This document shows, piece after piece, positions 36,537 through 48,968 of a DNA stretch of 64,000 nucleotides. Source of the stretch: Pestalotiopsis fici W106-1. Its lineage: Eukaryota; Ascomycota; Sordariomycetes; Amphisphaeriales; Sporocadaceae. The notes under the pieces are model-generated. The model was not told where the DNA came from, did not search any database, and worked only from the letters and a program-made list of their open reading frames with translations. A program made the translations under genes and the position numbers. Numbering within the stretch: the stretch's first letter is position 1; every line of letters begins with the position of its first letter. The stretch covers positions 2,232,001-2,296,000 of the forward strand of contig NW_006917098.1 of the NCBI RefSeq assembly GCF_000516985.1. Direction: 5' to 3'.

Positions 36537-39500
36537 TTAAGCGGGAGCTTCTTCGCGCATTCGTAGTAGGGCTTCCCCAGGGGATGCCACTAAGGTCGCC
36601 GTCGATTTGATGATACTGCCTGTTCCAGAGACAAAGCCCAAAGCGCCGTTGAAGAGCATAAAGCCGAGAATGAGAGTGAGCAGAGGAATCTGTGGCTACG
36701 AGTTAGCAAATGTCTCGCGTTAAATGGATCAGGCAAAGTTTTTCACATACCCAGACGAACCAGAGCATCTTATCACTGCTGCCGGTCTTGAGCCTCTCGG
36801 CGTGGGCGCGCTGTAAATTCTCCTGTTGCTCCTTTGTAATGGCATTCTTGTGCCCAATCTGCAGAAGCGCTGGCCTCTCACGGACCCTTGATGATTCAAC
36901 TGCTACCTGGTCTTGATCATATAGTGTTGCGCACTTCTCGTCTAGTGCACACTCGGCGGCGGCTGTGGTGGCGGCAGCAATGTTTGCTTGCTTGAGATCT
37001 TGCTTGGTTTTGGCCTGCTTTTGCGGGAAGAGTTCATCGTAGGCGGGAGGCGATGCGTGGTTGGCGCTCAAGGCGGACGGTGCTTCCCATCTTTGCCTGC
37101 CTCCATCCCCTGGGACCTGTTCTTCAGCGGAGTCAGGTCTTGCGGCACCAATCGCGGGAACCAGAGAGGCGATGCGTTGCATGACAGGCGGCGCGTTGTG
37201 CAAATAGTTGTGATAATCCGGAAGAACTGGCATGTGCGGCATCTGTGGCATCTGTGGCATTTGCGGCATTTGCCACTGCGGCCAGTTTTGGAGATGCATT
37301 GCCATACTTTGCTGAAACTGTTGCATCTGTGCTGTCAATTGATCCCTGAAAGCTGTCATGGCGGCTGTAGGTGAGGCCATGCCAGCGGGGATATCTGTCG
37401 CGGGTGGCGAGGCAACGGCGCGTGGAGGCTTACTACCATGGGTAGCACTCGCTCGTCTCATATTTAGCCATTCGCTCTCAGCAGTTGGCTTTTCATCCTC
37501 GGACGAGTCTTCATAGCTATCACTCGAATCGACCCGATCAGACGAATCAGACATAAATTCTTGAGGGCGAATAGCGGCAGGCGGATCCCACAGCGATCGT
37601 AAGGACGTCGCGCTATTGGCCCTGCTCTGCAGCGAGCTACCACTACGGCTTCGCTCGTGGGTTTGAATCCGGCGAAGGGCACGAACTACATCCCTAGACT
37701 GTGTGGGATCTTTGGGAGCAAGATCCACTGGACGCAAGCCTGAGAGGCTGCGCATCGTTGGATCTGCACCGGCAATGATGAGGCGACGAACAATCTCGGG
37801 GTGGTTGTTCATGGCAGCAAAATGTAGCGGCGTAAAGCCTCCCTTGTCGCGGGCACCTGGATTGGCCCCGCGTGACAGCAGTCCAGCCACGAAACGAATC
37901 ATGCCAATCGAGCAAGCGAGGTGAAGCATTGTCTGACCAGTGGACCGCCTCAGATTGATTCGCACCTTGTGAATACTATCGTCAAGATCGATCATCTCTA
38001 GTATCTGGAGAAGAGCAGTCTCCAGAGTATGAGCGTGATCGAAGCTATAGCCACCTGGCGCTTGGCCGTTTGAACCGGCGGGGGCTCCCCAGACTGGCTC
38101 TCCGCCGCTCCGGGCTTGTATGATGCTACGTGCTATGCTCGCAACATCTGTGATTTGTCCATTGAATTTTGTGCCAAGAACAGCCAAAGCAGTCCTCATG
38201 AGCTGATCTTCGTTGTCATCGTGGTAACGGAAAATTGGCGGATTCTTGCTTAATGTCGGTGGCTCTGCGGATCTGGGTTGTCTAATAGAAACAACAACGG
38301 GGCCAGTAATTTGAGAAGGCGGAAGCAGGCAAACGAGAGAAGTTTCACCCCAGTAGGTGGTTGTCGTCGCTCTCTGCTCTCCAAACATCACCTCCAGGCC
38401 ATCGTTGGTGAAATTTCTTCCCAATATAGTGACCTCAATTCCACCAGATTTTGGGCCCTCGTTGGGAATGATTTTATGAATTGTCGGGACAGCCGGTGGG
38501 TTGACATTCATGTTCATGGAGGCTTGCGCATACAATGCCTGGCTGAGCGGACTCTGCTGGGCATCATTCCTCAAAGAATTCGGACTCGGGGCACGGCTAG
38601 GGTGTGCTGAAGGAGGTGCCGAAAACATTGACTGTGTAATGTTTAAATTGTCCAAGCTCATATTTCTGTTAGCACCGGAGAAAAGGACCTGATCGTTGCC
38701 ATTGGTATTGTTGGGAGTCACCGAGCCTGTTGTGAAATGTTGCGGCATAGCATTGGAACCAAAGCCTGGTTGAGTACCATTAGCGAATAATCCGTTGTTA
38801 TTGCCCTGTAGGTTGTAATTTTGCGCCGGTGGTGAGAATGGGGATTGTGCGGCAGAGACAGCCGACGAATTGGGCGGATTTGCGAGAGGCATGTTTGGCG
38901 GTGGCTGCGCAGCTTCGATTCGAGTCATAGCGAGCTCCGAAGGCACTTTGACAGAACCACTAGCCTTTCTCTTCTTTGAGGCAGGGCCTGACGGGCTGAC
39001 CGGCGACACCTGCCTAGACTGGCTATGGGGCGTTGGCGCCACCGAGGCACCTTGTGAGCTCTGGGGGTTGGTTAATAGCTGATGATACGGCGCCTGAGCG
39101 ACGTGTTGCAAGCCATGAAAGTCGGGCGCGGGTTGTGTCGCTGGCTGATACGACAGAGTGGTTTCGAGTGAATTGCCGTCCGGTGCTTCGATTGATGCAG
39201 ACGGCATTGAGTTCTCAGGGTTGCCGGTACCCGAAGACGCCTGAGCACTGACGGGCACGTGAGTCTTGTGATCGTCCGTAATCATGATTGACGAAGATAT
39301 CTCCTGCGCTACGACACGACCTTGGAAATCCTTGATGGTAAAGATGACCTTGAAACCCATTTTCTCCGCGTGATGTCGACAGTAGCAGGCAATACGCATC
39401 GGCGCGTCGACTTGCATCGTACCCGGTGGAATATGAACACCAACTACTGCTGGCTCAGCAACGGCTTGCCATTCCTTGACTTCGTTCGTGTTGAAAACAA

Positions 39501-40963
39501 TGGCCCGATGAAACTGGTGTGCATCCCACAGCTCATCCTCTTCAGGTTTCTTGTTCTTCTTACGGCCGGCCCGTTTTCGTTCTCGGGTAATGCAACCGGC
39601 GCAAATTCGGACTTCACCTCCGTTCTGAGGTGATTCGTCATCGTCAGCTGGATCAGCTTCGTGCTTCTTTGGGTGACCTATTTCAGCTGCACGAGCAAAT
39701 GCCTTTTTCAGCTTCTCCTCGTCTCGCATGGCGCTGGTACAAACAAGCATAGTGTACAGCTCTAGCATATCGGGTGAAGGTGCTGCTGCCTGCTTTGCCA
39801 GGAGTTTGGCTTTCGAGATGGTATGTGGAGGTAGATGAAGGCGCTTATACATTGGCGGCATGTTATATACAATCATCTTGATGGGTATTTGCGTCTCGAC
39901 GCGAGACTTCAGAGGCGTCGACTGAATGACCAGCTTTGGCGCCGATGTAGGGAAAGGCTGCTGGGGCGGAGGAACTAGGTTCGACATGCGGTGGTTATTG
40001 TAAGCCGGCACCTCCCCCATTCCATGCGATGCAAACGGACCCGGTTGCGGGTAACCTAATCCCCATGATTGGGCAGTGGGTAACCCATTGTGTGGCGCAC
40101 TGAAATCGAATTTGTTTTCGGGCGAAGGCGTGTTCAAGCCGGTTGCCGGAGACACCTCGTTGCTCACATACATGGGGGACATGGACGGCCCTCTGGTGAT
40201 GCGGTCATTTCGCATTGGCGACATGGACTCTCTGTTGGTGCGTAATGACTGGAACCCTTGGGTCAAGGAGTGTTGCTTTTTTTGCGCTTGTTAGCTTATC
40301 ACTTCTGCCTGCGTTGGGTAAGGGGTCTCTCACAGATTGAGCCTTCACGTGGGTTTTCGTTCTCTTTGCATTTGGACTTCCAATAGGTGCCACGGTGCCC
40401 ATCAAATGAGCTTCTGGAGACATGGACTGGTGACCATCTGCAACGGGTGCAGCACTTGGGCTGCTTGAGGCACTCTCGATTGAGGCACTTTCAAAATCAA
40501 AGTAGTTGTTGTCAAAGTGCGAAGGGACTTGCGTGTCATCTACCAGGAAGTCGGTATTGCCATCGATACCAAAGCCTCCATTTCCAATCACGGTAAGTGG
40601 TGTTTTGCCATTACCAAAAGGCATGTCCTTTGTCATCATAATGTCTGGCGAGGTCCGACTCCCGGTCCTCGACGAGTTTGAACCGTCACTTCGGCTCGAG
40701 CCTGATGAGGATGAGACCCGATGCAGCTCTGGCGAAAAGCCAGGCGCACCTAGATGTGTGTGTTCTGTCGCGCGGTCGGAGGTAGCACCGAGTGTTTTGT
40801 GATCTGTAAATGCAGCTTGATCCAGCTGCAGCATGTCCGTGTCGACGTACGGGTAGAGGCCGCTGCTTTCGTCGTCGTTCATGAACTCGCCGCCATAGGC
40901 ATCCCCTGGCAGTCCCGTGTCGGACTCAAATGTCCTGCCAAAGTTGAAAGCACTAGATGGCAT
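36537..40963 (-). CDS. MGA2: Spt23/Mga2-type membrane-tethered transcription factor
   Basis: Exons on the minus strand 40963-40334, 40275-36751 and 36689-36537 give 1,435 residues (yeast Mga2 1,113). The yeast proteins sit in the ER membrane, sense lipid packing, are ubiquitinated by Rsp5 and clipped by the proteasome, and then activate OLE1. Visible: an acidic N-terminus; a conserved Rel-like region at about 320-550 (IPIKMIVYNMPPMYKRLHLP; a CITRERKRAGRKKNKK basic patch); an NLS-like KKRKAS at about 644; an IPT/TIG domain at about 807-893 (IHKIIPNEGPKSGGIEVTIL); two ankyrin repeats at about 988-1063 (GQTMLHLACSIG, GFTPLHFAAMNNHPEIVRRL); a QMP tandem repeat; and, in the last exon, one membrane helix (WFVWIPLLTLILGFMLFNG) with a short tail. 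Introns are 58 and 61 bp, both in phase 0. Start chosen at MPSSAFNFG; the frame is open further upstream but the sequence there is low-complexity. Confidence 0.9.
36690..36750 (-). other. Last intron of the Mga2-like gene, just before the membrane anchor
   Basis: A 61-bp intron with GTATGTG donor and CCACAG acceptor and a GCTAACTCG branch site. It splits the coding sequence after WFVW, four residues into the membrane helix. Retention adds VCEKLCLIHLTRDIC and a stop, removing the rest of the anchor. Confidence 0.85.
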
Positions 40964-43025
40964 CGCCTCCAGAAACGCCAAACAACTTGGTCGCGAAGAA
41001 AAAAAGTAGTCCTCAAATCCGTCTCTGATCCACCAGCCCAATTGTTGAGTAACTGCGAAATAACTCGACGTTGTTCTCGACGCTGGGCAGGACAGCACTC
41101 TCGGTAAAGCTTTCTGACCAGGCGAATTGAAAATTCGTTCTTGATTGCGAGAAACTTTCGCTAGACTCCACACAGAGGTGTTGGGAGGAGGGAGGGAGCA
41201 GTAGCAGTCTGAAATGTCAGCAGGACAGGCCTTCAAACCCGAAGCTGCATTGTCACCGACGAAGGTCGGTTTGATTACGTGCTCAAGCTGGTGGGATTGA
41301 ACTGCGCCGTCGAAATAATTCGTGACCGGGATGAATAAGAAGCTGCAAGTCAGGCGACACTGTGATTTGTTTGTTTGTGATGTTTTCGGGTGGAATGGCG
41401 ACGTATGTGGATGTCGACGTCGGCCTTTGGTCGAGGTGGGATTGATTGATTGATTGACTGGAGACGCGTGGGTGTTGAGTTTTCGAGAAGGGGAGGGCCA
41501 AAATTGCGGTAAGCTGGACACTCAGTGAGTGATCGACTTTCCGCTATCGGGTTAGACGGACCTGGCTGGGGGTCAATTTGGGAGGCAAGGAGGGGCGTCT
41601 TCTGTCTAGCCACTCACTAAAAAGGTACTGGGGGGGTGGGCTAGGTACTGCTGGCTGCTGGGCAGGCAGTTGTGTACGTTATATTTGAGCGAGATCTAGG
41701 TGTAGGTACGTAGCAGCTCTTATTAGGTAAACCCCCTTACCTTGTTTGCTCTTTTGCTGTTGTCTGTGATTTTCCAGCACCGAGGGCTGGGTAGTAAGAA
41801 GAAGAATATGTCGGCAGACAGACAATTTGGTGTTGTGTCCGTCTTGGTCTCGTGTCGCTTCACTGAGTGCAAAAAGGTCTGAACTAGTGATACCTACCTA
41901 AGATAGGTCCAAAGAGGGCGCAGATAGGTAATGTGGTTATTCAGTCAGGAGATGAATGTGTAAAGAAGCAGAGAAGACGTCTAGACAGCAGCAGGGCCGA
42001 TAGCCGCGCACTCCAGAACAGCAGGACAGCAAGAAAAGTGGAGGAATGAGTTCGAGAATTGGCAGCTAACAGTCGCTAGCCGGCCCTGGAGAAAGGACGC
42101 TAATGCCAGCACCCGCCAATAAGACCCTGCCCAGTTGATATTGATGGACCGGGGGTTCTCGGGGGGCCAAGCCAAGAAGCAGACACCCAGATGAGATTTG
42201 AAGAAAAAAAAACCCAGGCACAGCAAAAGCTGGCTAAAGTTTACATTACATTAGGTACAAGTAGATTTTTGCCATCAGGCACCAGGCGCCGCCGATGGCA
42301 TTTTGGAGCCCCCGAAAAATGATATATGCACCATGAGGAGATTTCCATTCTACCCTAGATCTATACTATCTATCCTCGACAAGTTTGTCGGCACGATTAG
42401 GCGTTGGGCCCATTGCGATTCTCCGCAAGGCACAAATCTAGTGCTAGTGAGGCCGTGCTACGCACTCAATACATTGCCCTTCGATATACCATTGAAGTCC
42501 ATTGAATTTCTACACTCGTGAAAATAAAACACATACGCGTGCAAAGAAAATCCAATCCACAATGACCTACTTGGCGCCTTGTCCAAGCAGTCAGTGCCAC
42601 AAGACCCCAAGCCCCGTAGCCTTCCAAACCTACCTGTACATTACCTTGTACGCAGCTCCAGTATCCATTTATTGCCAGCAAGCAGAACGGGCCAAGCCAG
42701 CCAAGCGTACTAAGGTCCCCTCTCAAGGCCGATCATCCGCCCTCTTCCGCCCTCTCGGTCTCCATATGGATATTACCACTCTGGTAGTACATGGGGCACC
42801 CGACACACAACTGCTCGCTCCAGCACACAGAAAGAAAGAGGGAAAAAATCTGGTTCTGTCTGGCTGTGTGGCCTATCAGCCTACCTGCATTACCCTTGCG
42901 AACTCAAAAGAGAAAAATCTTTGACCCTTCACCAGGGTCTTATGTCATTACCGTGCAGAACAATACTCTATCTAGTGGAATAAGAGCACGAGACAGCCGT
43001 CGCTCATGGTGCCACACAAAGGAGG

Positions 43026-43066
43026 GGGCGAAGCCCCGTTGCTGTAGTGCTGCCAGCGCTACAGCA
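43026..43066. repeat. Two adjacent hairpins followed by a pyrimidine tract
   Basis: GGGGC-GAA-GCCCC at 43026-43038 is followed directly by TGCTGTAGTGCTG-C-CAGCGCTACAGCA at 43040-43066, 13 bp each side with a single G-T wobble. A CT-rich run follows from about 43085. The structure is read directly; a role as RNA 3' end or small structured RNA is a guess. Confidence 0.75.
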
Positions 43067-43865
43067 CTCCAGAGTACATAATTCTTTCTCCCTCTCTCTC
43101 TCTCTTGCCTGTAAACTAAAATAGTCGATTTCAAAAACCATGGGGGGGAAGAATTTGGGTCTGGGGGGTGAATGAATACTCGGGGAATTTCGGTCTTCAC
43201 ACTACGGTCTACCTCCTATGGCCTATCTGCTTTGTACAACTTACTTACTTTGTACAACTCGGAGGAATCCTCGTCGAATGGGTTGATTGCCGTGTGCGTG
43301 CGTACAAGGGACAATCCACCATCTAGCCTCACCGGCTCAGGCATCCGTAGATACTTTGCATGCATGCACGTACATGTATGTGCTAGGTATGTATGTAACT
43401 TGATACTACAGGGCTGGTCAACCTATAGATAAACTACGTACGGGCAAGATATTATCGTGGTTGGTAAAACAAGCACACCTTTCTGTTCCAGACGTGGCTC
43501 GTCTTTTCCCATGATTCAAGGTAAACAATAGCCAATATTGATTGTTTAGAAACCGTTTACCTAGGTACTAATTCATACAACGCTAAATCTGCGTACCGCT
43601 GCCGAGCATATTGTCTGTCATGATGAATAAAAAAAAAAAAAAACCTCCACGGCACCTATCTCGGACGTGTGTCTAGGTTTTTCTGTCGTCTTTTGCCCGT
43701 CATCCGGGAAACGGCCATTTTTTTTCTGCTACAGATGGAACAATGATAGATAAGTGATGTCAAAACGCAAATGACGGCAAACAGAAGAATCCCTGAAGAA
43801 GGATCAACATTGACGGGTTATCACTGCGGCTCTCCTCCCCCCCGGGTCAAGCGAAGTAAAGATAA

Positions 43866-43900
43866 AGAGAGAGAGAGAGAGAAGAAGAAGAAGAAGAAAA
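43866..43900. repeat. (GA)n/(GAA)n microsatellite
   Basis: Compound purine repeat, AG units followed by AAG units and an A run. Confidence 0.85.
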
Positions 43901-45613
43901 AAAATTCGCCGAAATACTACATACCTACCTAGCACCTACATGACTTTTTGATATTGGTCAGCGAGCGTGCGCGTACTCTGTACATGATGCAGCATCCCTT
44001 CCCAGGTAGGTATGTGTATGATTGATTTTCTTGCGCAATGCAGCAATCGATCTTCGCAATCAAGGCACAAACCACAAGAAGAAGAACCACCACAGCCCTA
44101 TCTCGTCTTGGCTTTCATCTTTGCTTTCTTTTCCCACCCCTTCCTTATCATCGTCTCCATATCGTAGTGATGAATACAGTTCCAGTCCGTGTACCAACCC
44201 CGGGCTCCTTGGACTGAGTGGCTTGGCACCGTGGCCTAAGAGACGGGATAAGATCGATATCATGAACCCTCTCTCGGTGTGTCCATCTCGCTTGCACACT
44301 TCTCCAAGATAACATGCCGACCTCGCTGCAAACAACTATGCAGGTATCAATGTCTTATGGTGTGTAATGATGTCGACGCTAAAATTGTCGGCAAAACGCC
44401 CCCCCACGAAACTTTCCGTCCGATGAACGTAACCTAATATTTTCTCGCTTTCCGTCCTGTTCCTTCTCTTTCAAAAACATCCAAGCATGCATGGTGAGAA
44501 CCGGGGAGAAGGAGAGAAAAGAGATGATGGAAAATTTCTGTTCGGACCGAGGACAGAAAGGTCAAGCAAAAACCACGTCATCATTAAATATCGGAGCACA
44601 TAATACTGGCGATTCCCTCACCCGGACGATACATACATACGGAATTCAATATGACAGCTTTTGCCATTCGTAAGTATTCAAAAACTTGTCCCTGACTTTA
44701 GGTTGTGAAGAACAAAAATACAACAATCAAAGGGTGTAATGATCTACAGTTTGTTTTGACATTCGGCGAATTCGGGGACACGGGGGATTGGGGGGTCAAA
44801 CATTAAAACCTACCTGTTTTATGCCCATCGAAGGACAAGCAACCTTGATAACCCCCCCACGCAATGGAGGCCTACTCAGCCTTGTAATGTACGCTGTGCA
44901 TGGTTTCTTGGTTCCTGAACTGACACAAGAATTAAACTTTAAAGACCCTTCTTCGTGACTTGGTGACTCAGGTCTGGGTTCGGTTTGTCGAATCCGGTGC
45001 CGCCTGATGGAGACATAAAGGTACACCAAATGTCACGGTATGATGCAAATGAATTGCGAGGGACTTTTCAGGGCAGAGTTTTGCAACAGCAGAGTTTGAA
45101 AACGAGCGACTGTATATTGACCGAGGAAACCAAAAGGAAAAAGAAAAACCGCAAAAAATTACCGCCGATGTTGAATCGACGGCCCGAACAACAAAACCTG
45201 TACGGAAACTTGTTGTTGTACGTAATGAAACTCGAACGCCCTACATGCTTTCATATCCATCACTGATCATGTGCTGAACCTCTATATGCTAGGCTACGCA
45301 AACGAAGAAGGGCAAGTGAAATGGCAAGCTCCTCCAAATGCTCACAACATCGACGTGGCTGCACCTCGAGAGCACACCAGGATGAAGGAAGCTCTTCGTA
45401 GAGCATCCTGCAATTGTGCTCGTTGAGGACAATTGTATAATGTGAATCTTGTAGCCAGGCCTCTAATGAATGGTTCAATTGAAATATGATTTCATGCTAA
45501 CCCTCAGGGGGCAAGCGAGTGATGGTCAGCGAGCTTGTACAGCCACCACGACTGTGCAGACGTGCCCAGTCGAGTTGGACACTGCCGCCGACTTTCGAGA
45601 CGCTTCAGTATCT

Positions 45614-47614
45614 CTAGCTAGCCGATGGCGCCTCGGAATTGGTTCGGCCTTCGTCTCCAAACCGAATCGTCCTGTTTGGTAGCCCAGGGGACTGCGGTTG
45701 ATTTTCATGGGTTGACCCGTAACCTATGACCTCGAATCTCGACGCGGGCACAAATGTTTGTGTATCGTCACCACCAGTCTGACGGTTATCTTTGATTACA
45801 GTCCCACCGATTCTATGGATGGGACGTGCCGAAGCAGACCGCGAGGCGCTGGGTGAGCTAGGTTCCGTGCCGCCTCGTGACCGGGACTGGAACGAGGGCA
45901 GAAACGCACTCGCACGGCCACGAAAGTTGAAAGACGGGTTAGCGTCGGGCTGCTGGTTGTCCAAGGTCAAGCTGCGCGAAATAGTTCTGGGCAGATAGAA
46001 GCCGAGTTTGCCCAGTGGGATGCTCAGACCATGGACGACCTGGAACAAAAGTGAGTAACAGTTCAACTAGAGGACAAATAAGACGAGACTTACCACACTA
46101 CATATGGCAACAAACCATACAATCACAGTGACAGTCTCACCCATGTTGGCAACATCAGACCTCTGTTCATCTCCCACCTTTAATGTGTCAAGAAAGTCCA
46201 ATGTCACATAGAGGTAGAAGATGCCAGAAACTCCCACTGGTCCAAAAAAGCCCATGAAGAGTGACTCTCGGAAATCTTGAAGCTGTCGTATCCATTTACG
46301 AGTGCCGAGAATGATCGGGGGTCTCCTGAGCAACAAGATGAGAATGCCTAGGGGGATCAGCCTGTATATTGGGATGACATTGTTGTGCGCGAAGATTGTC
46401 CAAGGACACACAGCACCGTACCACAGGAATATGGTGACGTTTAGAAGCATATCAATGGTGGGTTGTAATGAACTAAGCACGTGTCAGTCAAGTCAATGCA
46501 AGGTCTATAGCTATAAGTCGACCACGGAGAGGGTATCATCGTACTGCAAGTTTGGTTAGCAATTGCATGCAGCATCATACGAAGCAAAGTCTCCTCTACT
46601 CACCTCATCCAGCGTCTCAAGACGAAACCAATCATCCCAAGTGAAGGAGTTACCAGCAATGAAACATGCCAAAACATCGTCACTCCCAATCATTCCACAA
46701 GTTCCCACAATGAAGAGGGAGAGCGAAATTGCAAAGACGAGGAAGCTCTCACGATCAACCCATTTGCGACTCTCTGCATAATGCAAAAGTTCCTTTGCCA
46801 GCCAGCCGACAACAGCACCATAGATGACGCTGAGAATAATGGTGTAACCCCAAGTCTCGCCAAACCAGAGGCCCATGGCGAGACCTGCACCTCCTGACTC
46901 AGCCTGGCCACCATCGCCAATGTACTTGATCAGGTACAGAGCAAAGAAGAGAAAGGGATAGCCAAGTCCGTCATTGGCGCCAGATTCGGCAATGATGATT
47001 TTCTGCAGCTCCTTGGGCACATTGCTATCTGCAAACTTTCCCTTGACAATAACGTTGGAAAGAACAGGATCGGTAGGGGTCACACAAGCGCCGATGGCGA
47101 GAGCATGGAGGAAGGGCAGGTTGGGTACGAAACCCCAAATCAAGAGGCTGGTGATCAACCACATGACTGTCATGACAGGACCTAGGAGAAGACTGAGAGA
47201 TCTCCATTCTTTCTTAAGGTAGCGACTTGGCAATTGAATTCCAGCTAGAACTAGCTGGACCCCGAGTACCAGGCGCGAGAATGCGAGCGTGATAGCATTG
47301 ACATTGTCCTCGCTCCCAAGAGCATATTCCACAGGCCGTATGAGATTCGCGGCATGAGGGGAAAATGCCACACCAGCCAAAAGGGATATCACTGCAGTCT
47401 CTATTAGCATCGCCGTGATACAGCTTGTTCAATTTCCGGCAGAGAAGAATAGCCCGTGGGATGCAGGGCACATGATGTCCCCCAGGATTCACTCACGGGC
47501 TTCGGACATATAAAAGTTCTCCTTCAATAGGTACGACACCAGACCAAAGATGCTGATGAAGCCACCAAGGAAGGAGACTACTATGTTAAAGTTGGTGACT
47601 GCTAGAGTCGGCAT
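45614..47614 (-). CDS. CPA1-type Na+/H+ antiporter, with an unresolved exon junction
   Basis: Monovalent cation/proton antiporter (Na_H_Exchanger family), plasma or endomembrane. Exons on the minus strand: 47614-47497, 47400-46604, then 46472-46094 and 46039-45616 with the stop at 45616-45614; about 570 residues. The N-terminus MPTLAVTNFNIVVSFLGGFI starts the first of roughly a dozen membrane segments. Core motifs include ACVTPTDPVLSNVIVKGKFA, IIIAESGANDGLGYPFLFF (the Asn-Asp pair) and SFTWDDWFRLETLDE; after the junction come SLQPTIDMLLNVTIFLWYGA and VVVHGLSIPLGKLGFYLPRT. The tail of about 130 residues is Ser/Arg-rich and cytosolic, much shorter than in yeast Nha1. The step from LETLDE to SLQPTIDML is out of frame by one base with the canonical GT and AG available at 46603 and 46473, so the gene is either misassembled here, spliced unusually, or damaged. 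The other introns (96 and 54 bp) are clean. Confidence 0.82.
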
Positions 47615-48968
47615 CTTGGCTAATGCTTGATGCTCGACGTAAGCGTTTCTTGGCTACCCAGATACGTATTTTAAGATTCGGCTCGTCAACTAGGTGACAC
47701 CAGAATCGTCCTTGCAAGTCCGCAAGGCAGGCAGGCAATGATACTACGAGCACAAGTCAGCAAAGATTCTCTCCATTCCATGACAAATATCAATAATGGG
47801 TGTGCGTTATATCCCAGATATGGTTCTAACGACGACAAGGGACAAAACTCTGGAGATACATACTGCCGGCGGGAATTGAACAAATGTTATTGAATCATTT
47901 GGCAGGACATGGGAGTTAGTGTACGACCGCTTGAACGCCACCTTGCTATATGGCAAGGCTCAAAGAAGATTTGCTTTTCTAAATGTAGAGTTTCGATCCT
48001 CAAGGCTTCGTTGCGGGCAGTAGTATGTAGGTGTGAGGTTGGACTGCTATCTCTAGGTAGGGATTAATTCGTGTAACGTCTGACGACGTACGCGTGGGGT
48101 AGAACCCTGAAACTCAGTGAAAAGAGATTCTAGGCGAGAGTCAAAGTACACGATACGACACTCGGGATTCGAAAGGTGTAAGCTGCGCAAATCTCTGTGT
48201 TGCGATGCTTGGGCGAGGGGAGAAAAAGAAGAAGAAGAAGCAGCAAAAAAAAAAAAAAAACCTCGAGTCGTGATGCGGAGGATACCGCCTGACCCAGTAT
48301 GCAGTCCGGTCCCGATCCGGGGAAGCGCAATAGTGTTGACCGACCTGATGTAGGGACCTCGGGATCTTATCGCAGCTATCTTCTGCTAATGTACAGCAGT
48401 CGTGGGGTGCTTTTTAGCGCCGTCTTAGTTACCCGCCTCCTCACGACGAGCGGCTTGCGCGGCGGCAGTGACCTTGAGACTAATTGACATCATGTGCATC
48501 GGCGGCATAGATGAATCTCTTTTCAGTTGCCCTGGTGTGCAGGTAAATATATCTCACGCAGTTGGTATCAAAATTTACGCAGGCCCCATATAAAAAAGGT
48601 AACTAACGTCCGTCTATAGGATATCGGTCGAATACGCATTACAAGTCAAGTCGGGCTACCAACTCATTGACCAATGCGAATATTTATACATTGGAGGCTA
48701 GACGAGCCAATAGTATATATGAAAAAACTTCCTGAAGGGCATTTGCTTGACCCATGAATAATATTGTGACCCTCTCAATTATCCGGGCTGAGACTGCGCT
48801 GATTGGAAGATCAAAAAAAGTTGGGTATCTGGTGTTGTAATCCTCCTCCTTTACGGCTAAACATGAGGCATCGTTGCTGTATCGTCTTTCAACAGAATAC
48901 ACGAGGTAGTGGCAATACCTCTCTGGATGGACTTGCTTCCACCGGCTCTCATTCACCTTACACACTGA
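47615..48968. other. Intergenic region between antiporter and RNase H1 genes
   Basis: Antiporter promoter side and RNase H1 3' flank. A purine-rich AAG/A run at about 48220-48260. No supported gene; the open frame at 48684-48965 (-) does not resemble any protein. Confidence 0.55.

Larger units (their letters stand above)
40964..45613. other. Intergenic region between Mga2-like and antiporter genes
   Basis: About 4.6 kb. The part next to 40964 is the Mga2-like promoter and leader. Further on: TACCTACC motifs at about 41890 and 43920-43930, two adjacent hairpins at 43026-43066 followed by a pyrimidine tract, and GA/GAA repeats at about 43866-43900. Open frames such as 42502-42924 (+) lack recognisable features. 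The last part is downstream of the antiporter stop. Confidence 0.5.

Noticed and set aside
40964..41521. Upstream open extension of the Mga2-like first exon
   Set aside because: Low-complexity, no family-like sequence; MPSSAFNFG is the more plausible start.
42502..42924. 140-codon plus-strand frame upstream of the Mga2-like gene
   Set aside because: No domain, not supported by splice signals or codon pattern.
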